From Marinibaculum pumilum (GTDB taxonomy: Bacteria > Pseudomonadota > Alphaproteobacteria > Ferrovibrionales > Ferrovibrionaceae), in contig NZ_JBHRTR010000054.1 in NCBI RefSeq assembly GCF_042646425.1, positions 62,001 to 126,000 on the forward strand: a stretch of 64,000 nt of DNA, in the 5' to 3' direction. Position 1 is the stretch's first letter; each line of letters starts with the position of its first letter. Positions 24,122 through 31,955 of the stretch are shown piece by piece. The position numbers and the translations under genes are program-made. The notes beneath the pieces are model-generated. The model had not been told where the DNA came from and searched no databases. It was given only the letters and a program-made list of their open reading frames with translations.

Positions 24122-24265
24122 GGCTGCCCCCCGCTTTGCGTGACGGTCCCATACCGCCGGCACGGGTGCAAAAACAAGACGCGCGGGTCTATGGTGCGGC
24201 GCACACTGACATGGCGACCCGGATTTTCCGTCCGCTCTGGCCTGCACCCGCATCCCGGCCCTTCC

Positions 24266-24991
24266 GTGACCAGCGAAACCCGCCTGACCCTTTCCGGCCT
24301 GCTTCGCGGCGCCCGTGCCATCGCGCCGGTCGCCGCCTTTGTCGTGCCGTTCGGCGCCGCCTTCGGGATCGCCGCCGTGCAGGCCGGGGTCAACGACTGG
24401 GGCACGGTGCTGATGAGTGCGGCAGCCTTTGCCGGCGCCTCCCAGTTCGCGGCGCTGGACTTCTGGCAGGTGCCGGTCGCGTGGCTGCCGATGCTGCTGG
24501 CGGTGTTCGCGATCAATGCCCGCAATATCCTGATGGCGGCGGCGCTCTATCCCTGGCTGAAGGACATCCCGGCAGCGCGGCGGCATGCCATCGCCTTCTT
24601 CATCGGCGACCCGAACTTCGCCATGGCGATCCGCGCCTATGACGAGGGCGAACGCGATGTCGGCCTGCTGGTCGGGGCCGGCATGCTGCTCTGGCTGGCC
24701 TGGACCCTGGGCACCGCGCTGGGGGTGCTGGCGGACGAACTAATCGCCGATCCCGAACGCTTCGGCCTGGACGCCCTGATGCTGGTCTTCTTCGGCGTGA
24801 TGCTGGTCGGCATGTGGAAGGGCCGCCTGACCGCCCTGCCCTGGGCGGTGGCGGCGGTCGCCTCCCTGGCTGCGCTCTGGCTGCTGCCGGAGAACTGGCA
24901 TGTGCTGGCCGGCGGCCTGGCCGGCGGCCTGACCGGGGCGCTCTTTCCGCCGCGCCGGGGAAGGGTCGTCGACGGGAGCCAGGACCGGTGA
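24266..24991 (+). CDS. azlC: AzlC-family branched-chain amino acid exporter subunit
   Basis: 241 residues from a GTG start (an ATG at 24191 is possible). Conserved AFVVPFGAAFGIAAVQAGV, SAAAFAGASQFAALDFW and AINARNILMAAALYPWLK are characteristic, as is the FFIGDPNFAMAI stretch. AzlC forms the larger subunit of a two-part exporter of branched-chain amino acids or their analogues; azlD overlaps its end. No ribosome site is clear for either start. Confidence 0.9.
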   Translation: MTSETRLTLSGLLRGARAIAPVAAFVVPFGAAFGIAAVQAGVNDWGTVLMSAAAFAGASQFAALDFWQVPVAWLPMLLAVFAINARNILMAAALYPWLKDIPAARRHAIAFFIGDPNFAMAIRAYDEGERDVGLLVGAGMLLWLAWTLGTALGVLADELIADPERFGLDALMLVFFGVMLVGMWKGRLTALPWAVAAVASLAALWLLPENWHVLAGGLAGGLTGALFPPRRGRVVDGSQDR

Positions 24992-25287
24992 CCGACAGCC
25001 TGACCCTGGCGGCCTGCGCCGCGATCGCCGTGATTGCCTACCTGACCCGGGTCGGCGGCTTCTGGCTGATGGCCTGGGTGCCGCTGACCCCGCGGGTGGA
25101 GGGCTTCCTGAACGCCTTGGCCGGTTCGGTCCTGGTCGCCCTGGTGGTGCCCGGCGCGGTTCGCGGCGATACCGCCCTGCAGGCGGCCGTGGTGGCGGCG
25201 GTGGCCTGCATGGCGCTGACCCGCCGCGCCGTGCCGTCGCTGCTGCTGGGGATCGCCACGGCGGCGGCCTGGCGGGCGCTGGCCTGA
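24988..25287 (+). CDS. azlD: AzlD small subunit of the branched-chain amino acid exporter
   Basis: 99 residues, four hydrophobic helices, GTG start overlapping azlC by 4 bases. YLTRVGGFWLMAWVPLTPRV and FLNALAGSVLVALVVPGAV are typical of AzlD. It is required with AzlC for transport; tight coupling fits a 1:1 complex. Confidence 0.88.
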   Translation: MTDSLTLAACAAIAVIAYLTRVGGFWLMAWVPLTPRVEGFLNALAGSVLVALVVPGAVRGDTALQAAVVAAVACMALTRRAVPSLLLGIATAAAWRALA

Positions 25288-25346
25288 CGGCTGGCAGGCA
25301 GGTCGCTGCGTGATAGTCTGCGCCGGTCCAGCCTGACGAGGCCGCC

Positions 25347-25892
25347 ATGCGTCCGATCGCCCCCGCATTGTTGACCACTGCACCATTGGCCCTTGTAGCC
25401 GCCGCCCTTGCTCTGCTCGCCTTCCTGCCCCCCGCGGCAGCGCAGGAGCATCGCCACGGCACCGGCAGCCTGGTGATGACCTTCCAGGGCCCGGTCCTGA
25501 CCTTCGACCTGGCGGTACCCGCGGCGGACATCGTCGGTTTCGAGCATGCGCCGGCGGTCGACGAGGATTTCACCGACATCGCGCAGGCCCGCGCCGCCTT
25601 CACCGACCCGAGCCAGGTGGTCGCCCTGCCCCTTCAGGCAGGCTGCGCCACCGATCGGGCCGAGGCTGAGTTCGTGCCCCTGGCGCGCGCCGCCGGCGAC
25701 CAGCCGCATGCCAGCTTCACCGTCCTTTACGAGATGACCTGCGAGACCCCCGCGCGGCTGAGCAGTGTCAGCTTCCCGCTGTTCGGCCTCTATCCCTCGC
25801 TGACCGCGCTGCAGGTGCGCCTGGTGGTGGGCAATGCGCATCGCGACGTGACCGTCACGCGCGACCGGCCGCAGCTGGATCTCACCCGGTGA
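25347..25892 (+). CDS. DUF2796 (ZrgA-like) periplasmic protein
   Basis: 181 residues with a signal peptide (LVAAALALLAFLPPAAAQ), then EHRHGTGSLVMTFQGPVLTF and LAVPAADIVGFEHAPA, the conserved start of DUF2796. In Vibrio the relative ZrgA belongs to a zinc-regulated zrgABCDE uptake operon. The His pair at the mature N-terminus could bind metal. Here it is followed by a DUF3299 gene but no dedicated ABC transporter, and no Zur-like box was seen upstream. Confidence 0.8.
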   Translation: MRPIAPALLTTAPLALVAAALALLAFLPPAAAQEHRHGTGSLVMTFQGPVLTFDLAVPAADIVGFEHAPAVDEDFTDIAQARAAFTDPSQVVALPLQAGCATDRAEAEFVPLARAAGDQPHASFTVLYEMTCETPARLSSVSFPLFGLYPSLTALQVRLVVGNAHRDVTVTRDRPQLDLTR

Positions 25893-26491
25893 GGCTCTCG
25901 CACCTGCTGCCCGGACTGCCGGCCGGCCAGTGGCCGGGCCGGCGGGACCTGCTGGCCGGGACCGCGGTGCTGGTCCTGCTCGGCCTGCTGGCGGCCGGCA
26001 GCCTGCATCGCGCACGGCTCGGCGAAGCCGGCCCGGGGATCGCGGCGGATCCCGCGCTGGCGCTGAGCTGGAAGGACCTGCGCCCGGATGCGGAGCGCGA
26101 CATCGTCATACCGAGCGGCCCCATCGACCATCCGCGGCTGATGGCTGCCCGCCTCTCCGGCCGCCTGCCCGGCGCCGGCGGGTCCAACCGGACAATGGCC
26201 GCCTTCGACGGCCGCACCGTGCGGCTGACCGGCTGGACGATGCCGCTGGGCGACGGCGGGTCGCCCGGGCAGTTCCTGCTGGTCCCCTATTTCGGCGCCT
26301 GCGCCCATGTTCCGCCGCCGCCGGTCAACCAGACGATCCTCGTCCGCAGCGGGCAGCCGGCGGAGCTGCCGATGTTCGCGCCCGTGGAGGTCGTCGGCGT
26401 GCTGCGGCAGGCGGTGCGGCGGACCCACCATGCCCGTGCCGGCTATGTCATTGCGGCGCAGTCCGCCATGCCGCACCGGACCGACGATTGA
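25889..26491 (+). CDS. DUF3299 protein
   Basis: 200 residues from a GTG overlapping the DUF2796 stop. One N-terminal helix (LLAGTAVLVLLGLLAAGS) is followed by LSWKDLRPD, VRLTGWTMPLGDGGSPGQFL and LVPYFGACAHVPPPPVNQTI. DUF3299 genes accompany DUF2796 genes in zinc-related operons. The Cys-Ala-His in GACAHVPPPP might be a metal site. Function unproven. Confidence 0.8.
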   Translation: MRLSHLLPGLPAGQWPGRRDLLAGTAVLVLLGLLAAGSLHRARLGEAGPGIAADPALALSWKDLRPDAERDIVIPSGPIDHPRLMAARLSGRLPGAGGSNRTMAAFDGRTVRLTGWTMPLGDGGSPGQFLLVPYFGACAHVPPPPVNQTILVRSGQPAELPMFAPVEVVGVLRQAVRRTHHARAGYVIAAQSAMPHRTDD

Positions 26492-26516
26492 CCATTCCAC
26501 CTTCCGGAGATCGACC

Positions 26517-27134
26517 TTGCTCAAGCTGTTCACCGCAAAGATGACCTGCGCCATGGCCTCGCATATCGCGCTGGAGGAGGCCGGCGCCGACTACGAGATC
26601 GCCACCGTGGATTTCGGCCGCAACCAGCAGCGCGAGCCCGACTACCTGGCGGTGAACCCGAAGGGCCGGGTGCCGGCGCTGGTCACCGACAGGGGGGTCC
26701 TGACGGAAACCCCGGCGATTCTGGTCTATATCGCGCAGACCCATCCCGATGCCGGGCTGGCGCCGCTGGACGATCCCTTCGCGCTGGCGCAGCTGCAGGC
26801 GTTCAACAGCTATCTCTGCGCCACGGTGCATGTCGCCCATGCCCATGGCCGGCGCGGCGCCCGCTGGGCCGACGATCCGGCCGCCTGGGAGGCGATGAAG
26901 GCGAAGCTGCCCGACAACATGACCCAGTGCTTCCGGCTGATCGAGGACGAGATGCTGCAGGGCCCCTGGGTGCTGGGGGAGCGCTACAGCGTCTGCGACC
27001 CCTATCTCCACACGGTGGCGAACTGGCTGAAGGTCGACGGCGTGGATATCGCCGACTTCCCGAAGACCGCCGACCATTTCCGGCGGGTGGCCGAACGGCC
27101 GGCGACGCAGGCGGCGCTCGCCGCCTATGGCTGA
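26517..27134 (+). CDS. Glutathione S-transferase family protein
   Basis: 205 residues. The thioredoxin-like N-domain has LKLFTAKMTCAMASHIALEE, the cis-Pro region NPKGRVPALVTDRGVLTETP and the TETPAI glutathione contact. The helical C-domain has ERYSVCDPYLHTVANW, containing the N-capping D. It starts with TTG, supported by GGAG seven bases upstream and by the family N-terminus; no ATG fits. The Cys in KMTC is where beta-class enzymes have theirs. Substrate unknown. Confidence 0.88.
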   Translation: MLKLFTAKMTCAMASHIALEEAGADYEIATVDFGRNQQREPDYLAVNPKGRVPALVTDRGVLTETPAILVYIAQTHPDAGLAPLDDPFALAQLQAFNSYLCATVHVAHAHGRRGARWADDPAAWEAMKAKLPDNMTQCFRLIEDEMLQGPWVLGERYSVCDPYLHTVANWLKVDGVDIADFPKTADHFRRVAERPATQAALAAYG

Positions 27135-27146
27135 CCGGCCCGGCCG

Positions 27147-27560
27147 CTACAGCGCCTCGAAGCGGATCGGCTGCGCGCCCTCCCACAGGGTCTTCACCCC
27201 CAGGGCGTGGAGGTTCTCGAGCCCCTCCACGATGGTCAGGAAGTGGTTGCCGGCCAGCTGCCCCATCCTGCTGGCGAAGCAGCAGCTGCCATAGGCCATG
27301 ATGATCTCGGTTTCGCTGAAGCCGCCCGGGTAGAACAGGATGTCGCCGCGGCTGGGATGGCTGGTGTGATTCTCGAACCCCACGCCGAGGTCGAAATCGC
27401 CCAGCGGCACCCAGCAGCCCTCGCCGCTCCAGCGGACATGGATCAGCTTCTGCTCGTAGGGCAGCAGCCGGGCGAAGGCGGCGACCGTCTGCGGCGCCGC
27501 CGGATGTGTCTCGGCGACGAAGCTGTGGCCGCCGGCGGTAATCCTCAGGCGTTCCGGCAT
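27147..27560 (-). CDS. DUF3830 family protein
   Basis: 137 residues, full length for DUF3830, a cyclophilin-like fold family seen in catabolic and transport clusters. Conserved segments: SEGxWVPLG-like SGEGCWVPLGDFDLG, NHTSHPSRGDILFYPGGFSE, IIMAYGSCCFASRMGQLAGN. AGGGGGATGCG before the ATG fixes the start. No partner is obvious; it converges with the glutathione transferase gene. Confidence 0.85.
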   Translation of the reverse strand: MPERLRITAGGHSFVAETHPAAPQTVAAFARLLPYEQKLIHVRWSGEGCWVPLGDFDLGVGFENHTSHPSRGDILFYPGGFSETEIIMAYGSCCFASRMGQLAGNHFLTIVEGLENLHALGVKTLWEGAQPIRFEAL

Positions 27561-27591
27561 CGCATCCCCCTGTTCCAGTCAGCTGCCCCGA

Positions 27592-29649
27592 TCAGCCACT
27601 GCCGGCCAGCACGCGTTGTCCGCCGCAGGCGCCTTCCTCCGCATCGCCTTGCAGCGGCGCGCCCACCGCCTGCGCGCCCGGCAGGGCGGTCAGCATCGCC
27701 GTGGCGTCGCAGGCATGATGCCCGTCTTCCGGCGGCAGGGCGACCGACAGCAGGCCCAGCGGGTGGTGCAGCGGCTCGAAGGTCACGCTGCCCAGCAGCA
27801 CGATCCGGCCCGCGCCGTCGCCCGTCCGGTCCGGCGCGGCGACGAGCCGCGGCCAGGCGCGCAGCACGAAGCGGCCGTCGCGGCCGCCCAGGCTGCCGGC
27901 ATGCAGCATCGTCAGGACCGGGCGGCGCCCCTCGTCCAGCCGTGGCAGGGCGGGCAGGTCCAGCGCCCCGGTCCGGGGCTGCAGGAAACGGTCCAGGATC
28001 GCCAGCGACCAGCCGGGCGCATCCTGCCAGCCCTGCGCACGCAGGGCCTCACGCAGGGCCTCCGCCTCGCCGTTCCAGAGCAGCAGCAGCGGTTCCTCCC
28101 GCTCCCCCTCCAGGTCGATGCGCCGGTCGGGCAGGTCCCGCCAGCCACCTGCCGCCCAAGGGTCGGAAAGCGGCTGCGGCACCGGCTCCCGCACCGCGTA
28201 GAAGCGCTCCGCCTGCGGCATGGCCTGGGCGATGTGCCAGCCGCCGACCGCCAGCAGCGCCAGGGTCGCCGCGCCGAACAGCCAGCCGGCCGCACCGCGC
28301 GACAGGGCCTGCGCCCGGAAGGCGATGGCGAAGGCGGCGGTGATGCCGGCGCCGAACAGCAGCCCCGCGATCACGTCGGTCGGCCAGTGCGCCGCCAGGT
28401 AGACCCGCGACAGGCAGACGATGGCGGTCAGCGCGGCACAGGCCGCCACCGCCGGCACCGCCAGCCAGCGCGGCAGGAAACGGTAGGCGAGCAGGCCCAG
28501 GATGCCATAGAGGGCGGCGGTCAGGGTGGCGTGGCCGCTGGGGAACGAGAAGGCGTCGGCGCCGCCGTAGATCTCGATCGGGCGGGGCGCCGCCACCAGC
28601 AGCTTGATGCCCTGGACGAATGCCATCGTCGCCGCCATCGCCAGGCCCAGCCCGACCGCCAGCCGCCAGGCGCCGGCCAGCAGCAGCACCGCCGCCGCCG
28701 TGCCGGCCACCGACAGGGTGACCAGCCAGTCGCCCAGCAGGGTCATCGCCACCACCCAGCTGTCGATCCAGGGCGTGCGCAGGCCCTGCGCCAGACGGCT
28801 GATGCCGCCATCGAAGCGCAGCAGCGGGTCGCCCGTTACCACCCCCTGCAGCAGTGCCAGGAAACCGGCAATGGCCAGGAAGACCAGCAGCGCCAGCAGC
28901 ACCAGCAGCCGGAACGCCGCATGGTGCGGGGCCGCCAGCCGCTCGACGGCGGCGCCCGCCCTGCCGCCCCGCCGCCCCGCCCAGTCAAGCAGCCCCGACC
29001 GCAGGCGCGCCAGCAGCGGCAGGCCCAGCCGCAGCCCGGTGCGGGCCAGCCAGACGGCGAGCAGGACCCCCAGCAGACCGATCGCGACGGCGATCGCCAG
29101 CCGGTCGCCGATCCGTGCCACGGCGGCCAGCAGCAGCACCGTCAGCGCCGCCGGCGCCAGCCGGGCCACCGCCCAGAGCAGCGCGCCCGGCAGGCTGGCG
29201 GCCAGGAAGCGGCCGCCGGCCATGCCGCTGGCACCGGCCACGGCGGGCAGCAGGCCGTGCGCTCCCGACTGGAATCGGGCCGCCAGCAGGCCGCCGCCGC
29301 CCAGGTCGCCGAAATGGTGCCGCGCGGCGGCCAGCCGGTGCGGATGCCGGTCGAACGGCCAGTACATCTCCAGCCGCAGGCCGTGGCGCCGCCCGGCCCG
29401 GAAGCAGGCGGCATCGCCGGCCAGCGCCCCCAGGGTGGCGGCGGCCAGCAGGGGCCAGAACGGCAGGTTGCCAAGCCCTGCCAGGCCACCGAGCAGGGCC
29501 AGTACGGCGATCGCCGGCAGGCGGAAGCGGCGCAGCGGCAATGCCTCCGCCGCGGCGACCGCAAAGGCGACGGCCAGGGCCAGCCACGGGGTCAGCGGCC
29601 AGTGTGAGAGGATCAGGTCGTCGATGTCCGGTACCTCGTCATGTGGCAA
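27592..29649 (-). CDS. DedA - PAP2 phosphatase - LssY-like fusion membrane protein
   Basis: 685 residues from a TTG start with GGAAG upstream. The first 200 residues are DedA-like (GDAACFRAGRRHGLRLEMYW, FARFQSGAHG-type AARFQSGAHGLLPAVAGAS). The centre (about 235-450) is a PAP2 phosphatase with its three motifs KLLVAAPRP, SFPSGHAT and SRVYLAAHWPTDV. The C-terminal 200 residues resemble LssY (PQAERFYAVREP, DLPDRRIDLEGE). It probably dephosphorylates lipid phosphates such as undecaprenyl pyrophosphate or lyso-lipids at the outer face of the inner membrane. The DedA glutamate and arginine positions appear altered, so transport activity is uncertain. Confidence 0.85.
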   Translation of the reverse strand: MPHDEVPDIDDLILSHWPLTPWLALAVAFAVAAAEALPLRRFRLPAIAVLALLGGLAGLGNLPFWPLLAAATLGALAGDAACFRAGRRHGLRLEMYWPFDRHPHRLAAARHHFGDLGGGGLLAARFQSGAHGLLPAVAGASGMAGGRFLAASLPGALLWAVARLAPAALTVLLLAAVARIGDRLAIAVAIGLLGVLLAVWLARTGLRLGLPLLARLRSGLLDWAGRRGGRAGAAVERLAAPHHAAFRLLVLLALLVFLAIAGFLALLQGVVTGDPLLRFDGGISRLAQGLRTPWIDSWVVAMTLLGDWLVTLSVAGTAAAVLLLAGAWRLAVGLGLAMAATMAFVQGIKLLVAAPRPIEIYGGADAFSFPSGHATLTAALYGILGLLAYRFLPRWLAVPAVAACAALTAIVCLSRVYLAAHWPTDVIAGLLFGAGITAAFAIAFRAQALSRGAAGWLFGAATLALLAVGGWHIAQAMPQAERFYAVREPVPQPLSDPWAAGGWRDLPDRRIDLEGEREEPLLLLWNGEAEALREALRAQGWQDAPGWSLAILDRFLQPRTGALDLPALPRLDEGRRPVLTMLHAGSLGGRDGRFVLRAWPRLVAAPDRTGDGAGRIVLLGSVTFEPLHHPLGLLSVALPPEDGHHACDATAMLTALPGAQAVGAPLQGDAEEGACGGQRVLAGSG

Positions 29650-29724
29650 ACGGAGCGGTCTTCCGACAGTGGTAACGCGGTAGGCCGGGTGTGGGTTCAG
29701 CGGCCGGCGCCTTCACGATCGAAT

Positions 29725-29739
29725 TGGCATCCGTCTTGC
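29725..29739 (+). promoter_or_regulatory. Sigma-54 type promoter of nasTS
   Basis: TGGCATCCGTCTTGC has the -24 GG and -12 GC in the exact 15-base frame of the sigma-54 consensus TGGCAC-N5-TTGC, missing only one core base. It is 50 bp before nasT. Sigma-54 with NtrC would switch on nitrate sensing under nitrogen limitation. Confidence 0.65.
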
Positions 29740-29789
29740 GTCGCGCTTAGGATGCTGCACTGCAACACGACCGGTCCCTTCCCGCGCCC

Positions 29790-30380
29790 ATGTCCAACCG
29801 TGACCTCAAGATCCTGGTGATCGACCAGGACGCCCTGCGTGCCTCGATCCTGCAGGACGGCCTGCGGGAGGCGGGCCACAGCGACGTCGTCGTGATCGCG
29901 GAGATGCACGACCTGCTGCGGCGCATCCAGGAGATCGGCCCGGACGTCATCGTCATCGACCTGGAGAATCCGAACCGCGACGTGCTGGAGCAGATGTTCC
30001 AGGTCTCCCAGGCGGTGCAGCGGCCCGTCGCCATGTTCGTCGACAAGTCGGACGCGTCGATGATCGAGGCGGCGATGGATGCCGGCGTCTCCACCTACAT
30101 CGTCGACGGCCTGCGCAAGGAGCGGGTGAAGCCGATCATCGACGTCACCATCAGCCGATTCAATGCCGTCGACCGGCTGCGCCGCGAGCTGGAGGAGACC
30201 CGCAGCCAGCTGGCGGAGCGCAAGGTGATCGACCGGGCCAAGGGGATCCTGATGAAGAGCCGCGGCCTGAGCGAGGAGGAGGCCTACCGCCTGCTGCGCA
30301 AGACGGCGATGGACCAGAACCGCAGGGTCGCGCAGGTGGCGGAGAGCCTGGTCACCGCCGCCGGCCTGCTGGGCGGCTAG
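29790..30380 (+). CDS. nasT: ANTAR-domain response regulator NasT
   Basis: 196 residues. The N-terminal receiver-like domain (LKILVIDQDALRASILQDGL, DVIVIDLENPNRDVL) is followed by a helical linker and a C-terminal ANTAR RNA-binding domain (about residues 135-190) with ERKVIDRAKGILMKSRGLSE and EEAYRLLRKTAMDQNRRVAQ. NasT proteins bind a two-hairpin RNA and prevent termination in nitrate-operon leaders. A matching RNA lies upstream of nrtA (31781-31897). nasS follows 17 bp later; NasS holds NasT until nitrate or nitrite is present. Confidence 0.95.
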   Translation: MSNRDLKILVIDQDALRASILQDGLREAGHSDVVVIAEMHDLLRRIQEIGPDVIVIDLENPNRDVLEQMFQVSQAVQRPVAMFVDKSDASMIEAAMDAGVSTYIVDGLRKERVKPIIDVTISRFNAVDRLRRELEETRSQLAERKVIDRAKGILMKSRGLSEEEAYRLLRKTAMDQNRRVAQVAESLVTAAGLLGG

Positions 30381-30397
30381 GACGGCGGGGGGAGAGG

Positions 30398-31618
30398 ATG
30401 GCGCAGACGGAACGGCTTCGCATCGGCTTCATCCCGCTGCTCGACGCGGCGTTGCCGATCGTCGCCGGCAGCCGGGGCTTTGCCGAGGCCGAAGGGCTCG
30501 ACCTGGAACTGGTGCGGGAGAGTTCCTGGGCGAACATCCGCGAGCGGGTCGCCATCGGCCATGTCCAGGCCGCCCACATGCTGGCGCCGATGCCGATCGC
30601 CGCCAGCCTGGGCCTGGGCCCGCTGGACGTGCCGCTGGTCGCGCCGATGGCGCTGGGCCTGGGCGGCAACGCAATCACCGTCTCCACCGCGCTCTGGGCG
30701 GAGATGCAGGCACAGGGCGCCGGCTTCGAGGACGGTGCGGCCGCGATCGGCGCGGCGCTGCGACAGGCCCTCACCGCCAGGCGGAAGGCCGGGGCCGAAC
30801 CGCCGACCTTCGCCATCGTGCATCCCTTCTCCGCCCACAACTACGAACTGCGCTACTGGCTGGCGGGCTGCGGCATCGCGCCGGACCGCGATGTCCGGCT
30901 GGTGGTGGTGCCCCCCCCCTTCGCCGCCGATGCCCTGGCCGCCGGCCGGCTGGACGGGTTCTGCGTGGGGGAGCCCTGGAACAGTGTCGCGGTGGCCGCC
31001 GGCTGCGGCGTGATCGCCACCAGTACAGCCGCGATCTGGCGCTCCAGTGCGGAGAAGGTGCTCGGCATCCGGGCCGACTGGGCGGAAGCCAATCCGGCGC
31101 TGCTGGCCCGCCTGGTGCGGGCCCTGGCCGCCGCCGCCGCCTGGTGCGGCGACCCCGCCAACACGGCGGAGCTGGCGGAACTGCTGTCCGGGCCGGCATT
31201 CCTGGACCGGCCGGCAGCCCTGCTGCAGCGCGGCCTGACAGGGCGACTGAGCCTCGCCCCCGGCACGCCGCCCGCGGCGATCGCCGACTTCCTGACCTTC
31301 CACGACCGGGCCGCGACCTTCCCCTGGATCAGCCACGCCCTGTGGTTCTACAGCCAGATGGTGCGCTGGGGTCAGGTGACGCACGGCGCTGCGGCGCTGG
31401 CCAAGGTGCGCCAGGTCTACCGCCCGGACCTGTACCGGGCGGCGCTGCAGGACAGCGGCATCGCCTTGCCGGCCGCCAGCGCCAAGGTGGAGGGCGCGCT
31501 GACGGCGCCGACCATGGTCTCGGCGATCGGCGGCAGCCTGGCCCTGGGGCCGGACGGATTCTTCGACGGCCGGCAGTTCGATCCCGATCTGATCGAGGAT
31601 TATCTGTCCTATTTATAG
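30398..31618 (+). CDS. nasS: Nitrate/nitrite sensor NasS (NrtA-like, no signal peptide)
   Basis: 406 residues, related to the nitrate-binding protein NrtA encoded downstream: both have VHPFSAHNYELRYWLA / STHNYELRYWLAAGG and FCVGEPWN / YCVGEPWNQ. Unlike NrtA it has no signal peptide (MAQTERLRIGFIPLLDAALP), so it stays in the cytoplasm. There it senses nitrate or nitrite and sequesters NasT. A perfect 7-bp palindrome overlaps its stop. Its place after nasT makes the assignment firm. Confidence 0.92.
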   Translation: MAQTERLRIGFIPLLDAALPIVAGSRGFAEAEGLDLELVRESSWANIRERVAIGHVQAAHMLAPMPIAASLGLGPLDVPLVAPMALGLGGNAITVSTALWAEMQAQGAGFEDGAAAIGAALRQALTARRKAGAEPPTFAIVHPFSAHNYELRYWLAGCGIAPDRDVRLVVVPPPFAADALAAGRLDGFCVGEPWNSVAVAAGCGVIATSTAAIWRSSAEKVLGIRADWAEANPALLARLVRALAAAAAWCGDPANTAELAELLSGPAFLDRPAALLQRGLTGRLSLAPGTPPAAIADFLTFHDRAATFPWISHALWFYSQMVRWGQVTHGAAALAKVRQVYRPDLYRAALQDSGIALPAASAKVEGALTAPTMVSAIGGSLALGPDGFFDGRQFDPDLIEDYLSYL

Positions 31619-31780
31619 GCATTTGCCTATTTAATGACCTTGCTGCGCCGCAAAATCTTTCTTGACGGACCTGAAATGCCTATGTAGCGTACATATCAAT
31701 CGGGTTGTGAATAGCTCGATAGAGAATTCCCTGGCAGTTGCACCCTTTCTGGGCGCTATATTGCCACGGGAAATGCCGAT

Positions 31781-31828
31781 GGGGCCAATGGCGGTCCCTC
31801 AGGCAGTCTGCCGGCCTAGCGAAGGGCC
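31781..31828 (+). ncRNA. ANTAR-target leader RNA (two hexaloop hairpins)
   Basis: Hairpin 1 pairs GGGGCC (31781-31786) with GGTCCC (31793-31798) around loop AATGGC. Hairpin 2 pairs GGCCT (31813-31817) with GGGCC (31824-31828) around loop AGCGAA. Both loops are six bases with A at position 1 and G at position 4, the defining feature of RNAs bound by ANTAR proteins. The hairpins are 14 bases apart and lie just before an intrinsic terminator. NasT binding should let the nrtA-cysG operon be transcribed when nitrate is present. Confidence 0.82.
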
Positions 31829-31834
31829 TTCGGT

Positions 31835-31897
31835 AACGTCGCCATCGTCGCGGAGATCCGCATTGCGGAATTCGACGACGTCGGGCGGCGTTTTTTT
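31835..31897 (+). terminator. Leader terminator controlled by NasT
   Basis: AACGTCGCC (31835-31843) pairs with GGCGGCGTT (31884-31892), with an inner stem TCGTCG/CGACGA, directly followed by a run of seven T. It lies six bases after the second ANTAR hairpin and 58 bp before nrtA. Without NasT the operon transcript should stop here. Confidence 0.8.
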
Positions 31898-31955
31898 ATG
31901 CCGCTCCGGACATCTGGAGGCGGTGTCCGGGGCTCGCGCGAACGGGAGACACAAG

